Positions 49,974 through 58,516 of a stretch of DNA of 64,000 nt are shown piece after piece. A model generated the notes under the pieces. That model had not been told where the DNA came from. It ran no database searches and was given only the letters and a program-made list of their open reading frames with translations. Origin of the DNA: Larkinella arboricola (GTDB lineage Bacteria; Bacteroidota; Bacteroidia; Cytophagales; Spirosomataceae); assembly GCF_003259745.1 (NCBI RefSeq), contig NZ_QLMC01000003.1:980684-1044683 (forward strand), given 5' to 3'. The number at the start of each line of letters is the position of its first letter. The stretch's first letter is position 1. Position numbers and translations under genes: made by a program.

Positions 49974-52900
49974 ATGCAGATGCAAGATTCGATTCAAACG
50001 CTGCTGCTGCGTATTGAAGAATACAGGAAAAAGTTTTACATCAATCAGATTGCCAAAGGCGCCATCTTTTTTATTGCGTTTTCGCTGTCGATTTATCTGC
50101 TTATGAACACCGCTGAATTTTTCGGCCGTTTTAGTTCACCCGTTCGTGGAATGCTGTTTTTCGGCTCCCTGGCGGTTATAGCGTTTGCCTTATATTACTG
50201 GGTTATTAATCCGTTGATTCACCTCTACGGTCTGGGCAAATCACTAAGCCATGAAGAAGCCGCTCAGCAAATCGGACGTTTTTTTCCGGAGGTCGGGGAT
50301 AAGCTTCTTAATACACTACAGCTTCGGGCACTTAGCCGTCAGCAAAGCGATTTGCTGGAAGCGAGTATTAACCAGCGTTCCAAGCAACTGCTGATTGTGC
50401 GGTTTGCAGACGCTATTCAGATCAATCAAAACCGTCGCTTTGTAAAATATGCCGTTATTCCGGCGCTCATTATCGGTGGTTTGTTACTGCTTTATCCGGC
50501 ATTTTTAACCAGTACGTCCAAGCGAATTATTAGCTATGACCAGGAGTTTGCGGAGGAAGCGCCCTTCCAGTTTTTGCTGCGCAACAAAAATTTAAAGGCG
50601 TTTCGCAATGAAGATTACACACTGGAACTGCAATTAAAAGGGAATGCCTTACCGCAGGATGTTTATCTGGTTTCCAACAACACCCGTTTCAAGTTAACAA
50701 ATGACGGCAAAGGGCTTTTTACATATACGTTTGATAACGTCCAGCGTGATATACCGTTCCGATTCGAAGCCGTTGGATTTACCTCACCCAATTACCAGTT
50801 AACGGTTCTGGACCGCCCCGGCCTGCTTTCGTTTGACGTTAGCCTGGTTTACCCATCGTATCTGAATAAACCATCGGAGCAGCTTTCAAACGTCGGTAAC
50901 CTGCTTGTTCCGGAGGGTACTCAGGTAACCTGGCGATTTGCAGCCGCCAACACCGACTCGGTTCTGGTCCGGTTTGGCAGCGAGCCGCGTGGTCTGGTAG
51001 CCGACAAGCAATCATCTGATGAGTTCGAATTCTCGCGGGTAGTCCGGAAATCGTCGATGTATTCCATTTCGTTGAAGAATAAAGTAGCCGCAAGCCGTGA
51101 CAATATTCAGTATACACTGAATGTCGTTAATGATAAGTTTCCGCAAGTTTCGCTGGAAAACTTTAAGGATACGACCTTCTATAACTACGTGATGCTGGGA
51201 GGGACCATCACTGATGATTACGGTTTCTCAAATCTGAAAGTCATGTACAAAGTGATCCGGGCCGGTCAGGGCGCTCCGGATAAATTTCTGGCCCGGTCGA
51301 TTCCTTTCAATCGTTCGACCTCTACGCAGAACTTTTACTATCAGTGGGGGCTCGATAGCCTGAAAATGCAACCCGGTGATCGGTTGGAATATTTTGTCCA
51401 GGTTTGGGATAATGATGCTCTCAATGGCTTTAAAACCGCCCGTTCAAGCTTTGCGCAATTTGCCGTTCCTGATCAAAATAAGCTCACGGAAGAAGCTGAG
51501 CGGTCGTCGGAAAAAACCGAAAACCAGATTAGCAAGACGTTATCGAAAGCACAGCAGCTCAAAAAAGATTTAAACTCTCTGGAAAACAGGCTTCAAACCA
51601 AAAAGAATCTGGACTTCCAGGACAAAAAACAAGCTGAAGATTTGCTGAAAAAGCGGGAAGAGTTGCTACAGGAGTTGAAAGAACTTCAGGAGCAAAACCG
51701 GACGAACAACGAGCGGCAGCAGCGTTTTAACAATCAAAATCCGGAAATGCTCCAGAAGTTCGAGCAGCTTCAGAAGCTGATGAACGAGCTCATGGACCCG
51801 GAAACCCAGAAGCTGTACGAGGAATTGAAGAAGATGCTGGAGCAGAAGCAGGATGATAAAATGATCGATATGCTCGACCGGCTGAAGAACAAAGAGAAAA
51901 ACCTCGAGAAAGAACTGGAACGTGCGCTCGAACTTTTCAAGCAATTGCAGATGGAACAGAAGATGGAAAATACCATCAAGAACCTTCAGCAGCAGGCGGA
52001 GAAGCAGGAGCAGCTAGCCAACGATACGGAGAAAAAGGACGCTCAGAAAGGAAAAGAGGAGAGTGCTGATCCGAAGAAAGACAACGCTCAATCAAAGAAA
52101 GAGGACAAGTCTCAATCAAAAAAAGAGGATCAGCAGGCCAAGAAAGAGGAGGGCGCTGACAGCAAGAAAAATGAAAACGATGCTTCCAAAAAAGATGAAA
52201 ACGCTGAGTTAAGCAAAAAGCAGGAAGAGCTTAACAAGGATTTTCAGAAGACCCGCGAAGACCTGAAAGAAACTGAGAAGATGGCTCAGGAGATGAAGAA
52301 CAGCCAGGAGCAGGATACGCATAAGGATCTTCAGGAGGAAATCAGCAACGAACAGCAGGAAAGTAAAGAACAGCTTGATCAGCAGCAGAACAGCAAAGCG
52401 TCCAAGGCACAGCGGAATGCGGCTAAGCAAATGAAGAAGTTGAGCGAGCAACTGGAGCAACAGATGCAGTCGTCGGAGATGGAAGAGTCGCAGGAAAATA
52501 TGGATGATTTGCGCGACATTCTTGAAAATCTGATTCAGCTTTCCTTCGATCAGGAACGGGTTATGAAGGATTTCAAAGCCGTTTCGCTACAGGACCCGCG
52601 TTTTGTGAAGCTTGCCCAGGATCAGCTAAAGTTACAGGACGATGCAAAAATTATTGAAGACAGCCTCTATGCTTTGGCAAACCGGGTGCTACAGATTCAG
52701 ACGTTTGTGACGCGGGAATTGAATAACATGAAAGGATACATGGATGAGAGTGTAAAATACATCCGTGAGCGTCGGCTGAATGTGGCTACCTCGAAACAGC
52801 AGTTTGCCATGACGTCTATTAATAATCTTGCGCTAATGCTGAGCGATGTTTTCAAGCAGATGCAGGAGCAGATGAATCAGATGTCGTCCTCCAGTCCAGG

Positions 52901-53465
52901 CAAGGGCAAACCGAAAAAAGGAAAAGGCAAGGGTAGCATGGCATTGGGTGAAATGCAGAAGAAGTTGAACGAACGAATGCAGAAACTTCTGAAAGAAGGC
53001 CAGAATCAAGGGCAGGGTGGTAAGGGAGGCCGCGGTATGTCGGAAGAACTTTCCCGTCTGGCCGCTGAGCAAGCCATGATGCGAAAAATGCTGAAAGAAT
53101 TGCAGGATGCCCAGAAAGGAACCGAAGTTGGTAAAAAGCTGGGCAATGAGCTAAACGACCTCATGAACAAGATGGATGAAACAGAAACCGATCTTGTAAA
53201 CAAACGGCTCTCCCAAAACACGATCAAACGTCAGCAGGATATGCTTATCCGTTTGCTGGAATCTGAAAAAGCAATTAAGGAGCAGGAGGAAGATATGCAG
53301 CGCAAGGCAGAGTCAGCGAAACCCGTTATGCGAAAACCACCTCCGCAGTATGATCAATTGGTGAAGGACAAACAGAAACAGGTTGAATTGTTACGCTCTG
53401 TTCCACCGGATTTTTCACCATTCTACAAACGGGAGGTCGATTCCTACCTCAAAAAGTTAAAGTAA
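49974..53465 (+). CDS. DUF4175-type membrane protein with long coiled coil
   Basis: 1163 residues. Membrane segments lie near 27-46, 59-82 and 154-176, then a periplasmic beta-rich region (about 190-500; LTVLDRPGLLSFDVSLVYPSYL, ITDDYGFSNLKVMYK). From about 510 to the end it is almost entirely charged coiled coil, with a Lys/Glu/Asp/Ser low-complexity block near 685-745 and Gln/Met-rich stretches. Resembles the large DUF4175 proteins of Bacteroidota, whose function is unknown. MQMQD and MQD starts are equally possible. A strong terminator follows. Confidence 0.78.
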   Translation: MQMQDSIQTLLLRIEEYRKKFYINQIAKGAIFFIAFSLSIYLLMNTAEFFGRFSSPVRGMLFFGSLAVIAFALYYWVINPLIHLYGLGKSLSHEEAAQQIGRFFPEVGDKLLNTLQLRALSRQQSDLLEASINQRSKQLLIVRFADAIQINQNRRFVKYAVIPALIIGGLLLLYPAFLTSTSKRIISYDQEFAEEAPFQFLLRNKNLKAFRNEDYTLELQLKGNALPQDVYLVSNNTRFKLTNDGKGLFTYTFDNVQRDIPFRFEAVGFTSPNYQLTVLDRPGLLSFDVSLVYPSYLNKPSEQLSNVGNLLVPEGTQVTWRFAAANTDSVLVRFGSEPRGLVADKQSSDEFEFSRVVRKSSMYSISLKNKVAASRDNIQYTLNVVNDKFPQVSLENFKDTTFYNYVMLGGTITDDYGFSNLKVMYKVIRAGQGAPDKFLARSIPFNRSTSTQNFYYQWGLDSLKMQPGDRLEYFVQVWDNDALNGFKTARSSFAQFAVPDQNKLTEEAERSSEKTENQISKTLSKAQQLKKDLNSLENRLQTKKNLDFQDKKQAEDLLKKREELLQELKELQEQNRTNNERQQRFNNQNPEMLQKFEQLQKLMNELMDPETQKLYEELKKMLEQKQDDKMIDMLDRLKNKEKNLEKELERALELFKQLQMEQKMENTIKNLQQQAEKQEQLANDTEKKDAQKGKEESADPKKDNAQSKKEDKSQSKKEDQQAKKEEGADSKKNENDASKKDENAELSKKQEELNKDFQKTREDLKETEKMAQEMKNSQEQDTHKDLQEEISNEQQESKEQLDQQQNSKASKAQRNAAKQMKKLSEQLEQQMQSSEMEESQENMDDLRDILENLIQLSFDQERVMKDFKAVSLQDPRFVKLAQDQLKLQDDAKIIEDSLYALANRVLQIQTFVTRELNNMKGYMDESVKYIRERRLNVATSKQQFAMTSINNLALMLSDVFKQMQEQMNQMSSSSPGKGKPKKGKGKGSMALGEMQKKLNERMQKLLKEGQNQGQGGKGGRGMSEELSRLAAEQAMMRKMLKELQDAQKGTEVGKKLGNELNDLMNKMDETETDLVNKRLSQNTIKRQQDMLIRLLESEKAIKEQEEDMQRKAESAKPVMRKPPPQYDQLVKDKQKQVELLRSVPPDFSPFYKREVDSYLKKLK

Positions 53466-53468
53466 GTT

Positions 53469-53495
53469 AAGGGGCTTCGGCCCCTTTTTCTTTTT
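53469..53495 (+). terminator. Strong terminator after the DUF4175 gene
   Basis: AAGGGGC-TTCG-GCCCCTT, a UUCG tetraloop hairpin followed by a T-rich tract. Confidence 0.9.
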
Positions 53496-53534
53496 GAATT
53501 ATTTAAATGTTTTTCATGTTGCATGTAATAATGT

Positions 53535-53567
53535 AGCCCTTTGTACGGGCTTTATTTTTTATTTTTG
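53535..53567 (+). promoter_or_regulatory. Second hairpin and -7 box TATTTTTG before mnmG
   Basis: AGCCC/GGGCT hairpin (53535-53551) with T-rich tail, then TATTTTTG (53560-53567), an exact TAnnTTTG match with CTTTG 16 nt upstream. The -33 spacing is short, so the promoter call is tentative. Confidence 0.4.
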
Positions 53568-53594
53568 TCTTCGTTTTTCTCCGTGTTGTAAAAT

Positions 53595-53610
53595 GTTTCC
53601 ACGTGGAACA
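53595..53610. promoter_or_regulatory. parS-like centromere site (ParB-binding candidate)
   Basis: GTTTCCACGTGGAACA. The right half matches the bacterial parS consensus GTGNAACA exactly and the left half differs at two of eight positions; the core TTCCACGTGGAA (53597-53608) is a perfect palindrome. It lies 30 bp before mnmG and about 4.5 kb from oriC, where parS sites normally cluster. Confidence 0.5.
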
Positions 53611-53639
53611 TTTTTTCAAACTTTCTAAAAACCAAATTT

Positions 53640-55502
53640 ATGTTTAGTAAGTATGATGTCATTGTAGTAGGGGCGGGCCACGCCGGTTGTGAGGCAGCAG
53701 TAGCAGCAGCCACAATGGGTTCGTCCGTTTTACTGATCACAATGAACATGCAGACCATTGCCCAAATGTCATGTAATCCAGCAATGGGCGGAGTTGCGAA
53801 AGGGCAGATCGTACGGGAAATAGATGCGTTAGGAGGGCAGTCAGGAATCATTAGCGATAAATCCATGATTCAGTTTCGAATGCTGAATCGCTCGAAAGGT
53901 CCCGCCATGTGGAGTCCACGTTGCCAGAGTGACCGTATGCTCTTCGCAGCCGAATGGCGTAAAACACTGGAGGAAACACCGAACCTGGACTTCTGGCAGG
54001 ATACGGTAACCGAAGTTACTGTAAAAGATAAAAAAGTGACTGGCGTGAAAACCAGCATGGGAATGGAGATCGAAAGTGATGCGGTTGTTCTTACGAACGG
54101 TACGTTTCTGAACGGCAAAATCTACATTGGAGAGAAAACCTTCGGCGGAGGACGTACCGCCGAGCGTTCAGCAACGGGTTTAACCGAGCAACTGATTCAG
54201 TTGGGGTTTGAAGCGGGCCGGATGAAAACAGGAACTCCCCCGCGTGTGGATGGGCGCAGTCTGAATTATGACAGGATGGAAGAGCAACCCGGCGACGAAG
54301 AACCCGGCAAATTCTCCTACCTGAATACTCCGACTTTGACCAAACAAAGGCATTGCTGGATAACCTACACCAACCCGGATGTGCACGAAATCTTGAAAAC
54401 CGGCTTCGAACGGTCGCCCATGTTTACGGGTCGCATTAAAGGATTAGGCCCCCGCTATTGCCCTTCGGTAGAAGATAAAATCAACCGGTTTGCAGATAAA
54501 GACCGGCACCAGATTTTCGTGGAGCCAGAAGGATGGGATACCGTCGAAGTTTACGTGAACGGTTTTTCAACTTCTTTGCCGGAAGATATTCAGATCAAAG
54601 CGCTGCGAAAAATACCGGGTTTTGAAAACGCCAAAATGTTTCGTCCGGGCTATGCCGTGGAATACGACTACTTTCCGCCGACTCAATTAAAGCATACGCT
54701 GGAGACGCAATTAATCGACGGATTGTTTTTTGCGGGACAGATCAACGGGACGACGGGGTACGAGGAAGCCGCCTGTCAGGGACTCATGGCCGGTATCAAT
54801 GCGCACAACAAAGCTCAGGAATTAGGCGAGTTCACGTTAAAAAGATCGGAAGCTTACATTGGCGTATTGATCGACGATCTCATTACAAAAGGTACCGAAG
54901 AACCGTACCGGATGTTTACCTCGCGGGCCGAATACCGTACCATTCTTCGCCAGGATAACGCGGATTTGCGACTGACTGAAAAAGGCTATAAGATCGGACT
55001 TGCCTCGCAGGAACGGTATGACCTTATGCAAACCAAGCAAGCAAATGTGACGGCAATTCTGGATGAGATGAAGCAGATGCGCGTACAGCCGGAAGCCATC
55101 AACGGTTTGCTGGATTCATTGGGAAGCGCCCAAATTCGTGAAAAAACTTCGCCTTACTTGTTGCTGCGGAGACCCGAAATTAACCGGAAAGAACTCCAGT
55201 TGTTGGGCGGAACGGTAACCGAGTATCTTAATTCCTTTAACCAGGAGACAATCGAAGAAGCGGTGATATCGGTAAAATACGAGAGCTACGTGGAGAAAGA
55301 ACGTCTGATGGTAGAGCGAACCGAGAAGCTTGATAACTTATTGATCCGACCCGATTTTGACTATGACCGGTTATCGGCTCTGTCATTTGAGGGACGTGAG
55401 AAATTGAAACGAATCCGCCCCCAGACCATTGGACAGGCATCGCGCATTAGCGGAGTTAGCGCTTCCGACATTTCAATCTTAATGGTGTATTTAGGTCGGT
55501 AA
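53640..55502 (+). CDS. mnmG: tRNA uridine-5-carboxymethylaminomethyl modification enzyme MnmG (GidA)
   Basis: 620 residues, full length. The FAD-binding motif is [22 protein letters not shown] at the start, followed by the MnmG signatures [23 protein letters not shown] and [19 protein letters not shown], taken as adjacent blocks, and the tail [30 protein letters not shown] that binds MnmE/tRNA. With MnmE it modifies the wobble uridine of several tRNAs. Its position near the origin is common in bacteria. The methyltransferase gene follows by 4 bp, so they are co-transcribed. Confidence 0.96.
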   Translation: MFSKYDVIVVGAGHAGCEAAVAAATMGSSVLLITMNMQTIAQMSCNPAMGGVAKGQIVREIDALGGQSGIISDKSMIQFRMLNRSKGPAMWSPRCQSDRMLFAAEWRKTLEETPNLDFWQDTVTEVTVKDKKVTGVKTSMGMEIESDAVVLTNGTFLNGKIYIGEKTFGGGRTAERSATGLTEQLIQLGFEAGRMKTGTPPRVDGRSLNYDRMEEQPGDEEPGKFSYLNTPTLTKQRHCWITYTNPDVHEILKTGFERSPMFTGRIKGLGPRYCPSVEDKINRFADKDRHQIFVEPEGWDTVEVYVNGFSTSLPEDIQIKALRKIPGFENAKMFRPGYAVEYDYFPPTQLKHTLETQLIDGLFFAGQINGTTGYEEAACQGLMAGINAHNKAQELGEFTLKRSEAYIGVLIDDLITKGTEEPYRMFTSRAEYRTILRQDNADLRLTEKGYKIGLASQERYDLMQTKQANVTAILDEMKQMRVQPEAINGLLDSLGSAQIREKTSPYLLLRRPEINRKELQLLGGTVTEYLNSFNQETIEEAVISVKYESYVEKERLMVERTEKLDNLLIRPDFDYDRLSALSFEGREKLKRIRPQTIGQASRISGVSASDISILMVYLGR

Positions 55503-55506
55503 TAGC

Positions 55507-56397
55507 ATGGCGGTGGAACATCTTGCAGAATGTCCGGTTTGCGGAAATCAGTCGTTTTCGAACTGGCTAGCGTGCAAAGATTATCTGGTTTCTGAAACCG
55601 AGTTTATGATTCAGAACTGTGAAAAATGTGGCTTCAAGGCAACCAATCCCCGGCCTGTTGAACAGGAAATCGGGCGGTATTATCAGTCCGAAGACTATAT
55701 TTCGCACAGCGATACGCGGAAAGGAATTATCAGCCAACTGTATCATACCGTCCGGTCGATTACCGTAAAACAGAAAGTAAAGCTGATTACAGGACTAGCG
55801 CCCCGGAAAGGCCATCTGTTAGACATAGGCTGCGGATCGGGTTATTTTCTATCCGCCAGTCAGCAGGCGGGGTGGAACGTGATGGGAACGGAGCCGGATG
55901 AAAATGCCCGGCTGCAAGCACAAAACCGCATCAATATCAAGCTTGGCAAATCCATTCATGAGTTGGATGAAAGCCAGCGTTACCATGTGATTAGCTTATG
56001 GCACGTTCTGGAACATATTCATGAATTACCGGAAACGCTGGGGTGGATGCGGGCGCATTGTCATCAAAACGGTTATGCAATCATTGCCGTTCCCAACCAT
56101 CGTTCGTGGGACGCACAGCATTATAAACAGTTTTGGGCTGCTTACGATGTTCCCCGGCATCTGTATCATTTCTCGCCGGATGCCATGAAATCGTTATTAA
56201 GCCGTTACGGTTTTGACGTGATTCAACAGCGCCCGATGCTCTTTGATGCCTTTTATGTCAATATGCTGAGCACCAAAAACCGGGATGGAAAACCGGCCTA
56301 CTTTGAAAGTTTTTGGAATGGAATTCGTTCTAATTGGGCAGCCTACCAGAATGGAGGAGATTATTCAAGCTTAATTTACATCGCTCAGGCCCGCTAA
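55507..56397 (+). CDS. Class I SAM-dependent methyltransferase with N-terminal zinc ribbon
   Basis: 296 residues. ECPVCGNQSF and CEKCGFKATNPRP form a four-cysteine zinc ribbon in the first 45 residues. The SAM motif I is HLLDIGCGSGYFLSASQQAGW, motif II VMGTEPDENA, and SLWHVLEHIHELPETLGWM follows as in the Methyltransf_23 group, many of which act on lipids, sugars or quinones. Substrate unknown. Translationally linked to mnmG by a 4-bp gap and closed by a strong terminator, so mnmG and this gene form one operon. Confidence 0.85.
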   Translation: MAVEHLAECPVCGNQSFSNWLACKDYLVSETEFMIQNCEKCGFKATNPRPVEQEIGRYYQSEDYISHSDTRKGIISQLYHTVRSITVKQKVKLITGLAPRKGHLLDIGCGSGYFLSASQQAGWNVMGTEPDENARLQAQNRINIKLGKSIHELDESQRYHVISLWHVLEHIHELPETLGWMRAHCHQNGYAIIAVPNHRSWDAQHYKQFWAAYDVPRHLYHFSPDAMKSLLSRYGFDVIQQRPMLFDAFYVNMLSTKNRDGKPAYFESFWNGIRSNWAAYQNGGDYSSLIYIAQAR

Positions 56398-56414
56398 CTA
56401 AACGACCACTTATG

Positions 56415-56446
56415 CCCTGAATAGCGATACTATTCAGGGTTTTTTA
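56415..56446 (+). terminator. Strong rho-independent terminator
   Basis: CCCTGAATAG (56415-56424) and CTATTCAGGG (56430-56439) form a 10-bp stem with a 5-nt loop, followed by seven T's, ending the mnmG operon. Confidence 0.92.
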
Positions 56447-56455
56447 TTGCCAAAA

Positions 56456-58063
56456 ATGAAACAAGCTCTTTTTCTATTCGCGATCATCGCTGTTTTTTTG
56501 AACTCATGTTCACAATACGCTGCTCCAATTGGAGGGAAGAAAGATACGCTGGCACCGGTTCTGGTGAAGAGCACACCGATAAACAAACAGAAAAACTTTA
56601 ATGATAAAACCATTGAGGTCATCTTTAATGAATACATCCGGGTTGATAATCCCAATCAGAAAATCCTGATCACCCCCGAACCCGAAGTGCCCTTCAAACC
56701 GCGAATCAAACCGAACGGTTTGCGGCTGGTATTCGACAAACCATTCAAGGAAAACACCACCTATACGTTTAACTTCACCGATGCCATTAAGGATGCGACC
56801 GAAAATAATCCGGCCCTGAATTTGAAATTAGTGTTCAGTACAGGCAATGCCATTGACTCGTTGAGGGTAGGAGGGAAGGTTACCGACATCCAGACCGGCC
56901 AGCCCGTCCTGAATACATTGGTAGGTTTATACATCCCCAGTGATACGCTGACGCCGACCAAAATAAAGCCGTATTATTTTACACGCACGGATACGTCCGG
57001 GATTTTTTTACTGGAGAATGTACGCGATGGACGTTATAAAGTGTTCGCCTTTGATGACAAAAATTTAAACCTTATCCTGAACCCGGGGGTCGAAAAAGTT
57101 TCTTTTCTACCAGGCGACCTGGATTTAAAAGCGAACAATGATACGCTGAACTTTCAGTTATTTTCCTTTTACAATACTCCTCCGCGCTCTGTCCGAACGC
57201 AGCAGCTGGTGAACACCTACACGTTTGTATTTGATAGAGGAATAGAAAATTATACCGTCCGGTTCGATAATCCTGAAGACAGCATTCCTTCGTTTTTCAG
57301 AACGCCCACCGAGTTAACTTTCTTTAATGCAAAGGCAACAACCGATACCGTCCGGCTTCAGATTACCGTAACGGACTCTCTTAAAAATAAAGCGGAACTG
57401 ACGCAAAAATTTAAATTTCGAACACCGACCCGACGTGAAACACGGGATGCACTTACGCTCACGGCTGTGCCCGCCGATAACGGAGATATGGATCGCCAGG
57501 TAAAAGTCGAGCTTCAGTTTTCGAAACCGATTAAAAGCATTACAACCGATTCACTCCAGTTATTCAGTGATAGTACCAACCAAGTTCCGCTGAGTGCGGA
57601 AGACTACCATTGGGAAAATAATCAAACCCGTTTCATTCTGACCAAGACGACTACAGCCGGCCGAAGCTTAGCACTGCGGTTAGGAAAGGGAGCGTTCATC
57701 AGCGCGCTCAATGATTCAACGGCCGCCACAGAACTCAACTACTTCATCCGCGATCCGGAAAAGTATGGGATACTGGTTGGGAAGGTCAACACAACGGCGA
57801 AGCAATTTATTGTAGAACTACTCGATGAAGAATTCAAACCAATTAATAAACAAATAAACAACCCGAACTACCGTTTCGTTAATATCAAACCGGGACGATA
57901 CCGGCTCCGGGTTATCATCGACGAGAACGGAAACGGCCGGTGGGATAGCGGCAATCCACTTGAAAACCGTGTGCCCGAACCCATCTATTTCTTCACCAGA
58001 AACAAAGGGATCATTCCCATAAAAGCTAACTTCGATATTAACGAGGATATTGACGCATTCTGA
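56456..58063 (+). CDS. Lipoprotein with Ig-like (Big_5-type) domain
   Basis: 535 residues. The lipobox AVFLNSC places the lipidated Cys near residue 18. The first beta domain (about 35-130: DTLAPVLVKSTPINKQ, TIEVIFNEYIRVDN, LRLVFDKPFKENTTYTFNF) matches the Ig-like Big_5 fold that follows this opening in many Bacteroidota lipoproteins. Further beta modules occupy the rest, including a carboxypeptidase-regulatory-like unit (GILVGKVNTTAKQF, NIKPGRYRLRVIIDENGNGRWDSG). Location: outer membrane or cell surface. Its stop codon is directly beside the oriC region. Start ATG at 56456; the frame also opens with a TTG 9 bp earlier. Confidence 0.8.
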   Translation: MKQALFLFAIIAVFLNSCSQYAAPIGGKKDTLAPVLVKSTPINKQKNFNDKTIEVIFNEYIRVDNPNQKILITPEPEVPFKPRIKPNGLRLVFDKPFKENTTYTFNFTDAIKDATENNPALNLKLVFSTGNAIDSLRVGGKVTDIQTGQPVLNTLVGLYIPSDTLTPTKIKPYYFTRTDTSGIFLLENVRDGRYKVFAFDDKNLNLILNPGVEKVSFLPGDLDLKANNDTLNFQLFSFYNTPPRSVRTQQLVNTYTFVFDRGIENYTVRFDNPEDSIPSFFRTPTELTFFNAKATTDTVRLQITVTDSLKNKAELTQKFKFRTPTRRETRDALTLTAVPADNGDMDRQVKVELQFSKPIKSITTDSLQLFSDSTNQVPLSAEDYHWENNQTRFILTKTTTAGRSLALRLGKGAFISALNDSTAATELNYFIRDPEKYGILVGKVNTTAKQFIVELLDEEFKPINKQINNPNYRFVNIKPGRYRLRVIIDENGNGRWDSGNPLENRVPEPIYFFTRNKGIIPIKANFDINEDIDAF

Positions 58064-58516
58064 AAAGGTCAATGTAAAATAAAAAAAACACAACTTATCG
58101 GTGGAAAAGTAGGTGGAAAACTTCGCGTCTTGTGTGGAAAAAATGTGAAAAGGTGGAAAAGCAATTGTGGAAAATTCAGAATACCGTGTGGATAAGATCG
58201 TTGAGAACTGTGGATAGGGGATAACTTCCTTGTTCTCCACAAATTATTCCTCAACTAATCAACATGTGGAAATGTTTACACTGTATCTTGTGGAAATGTG
58301 CCTAAATACCGTCTCTATATACAGCACCAATTGTGGATAAGTAGAGTAAAGATTGATTATCAATAATTTGCATGTGGATAATTTTGTGAACAGTGTGGAT
58401 AACTCGAATTTTTTATCCACAAATAATTCTGATCAATGTGTATAAATAACTTATCCACATATCCACAGTGAACAACCTTTACAATCCTTTTATTAAACTA
58501 TTTAATAAAAAAGAAA
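58064..58516. other. Chromosomal origin of replication (oriC)
   Basis: 453 bp without a gene, containing six exact DnaA boxes (TTATCCACA): 58187-58195, 58332-58340, 58373-58381 and 58394-58402 read as TGTGGATAA, 58413-58421 and 58451-58459 read as TTATCCACA. Relaxed TGTGNAWAA copies occur at 58133-58141 and 58166-58174, and single-mismatch copies at 58209-58217, 58233-58241 and 58459-58467. Further TGTGGAAAT motifs lie around 58261-58300. A+T-rich tracts flank the box array on both sides (58078-58093 and 58490-58516), candidates for the unwinding element. mnmG is 2.6 kb to the left. Confidence 0.93.
58373..58459. other. Core DnaA-box cluster of oriC
   Basis: Four exact boxes within 87 bp: two direct (58373, 58394) then two inverted (58413, 58451), adjacent to the A+T-rich stretch at 58490-58516. 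This is the densest part of the origin. Confidence 0.85.
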
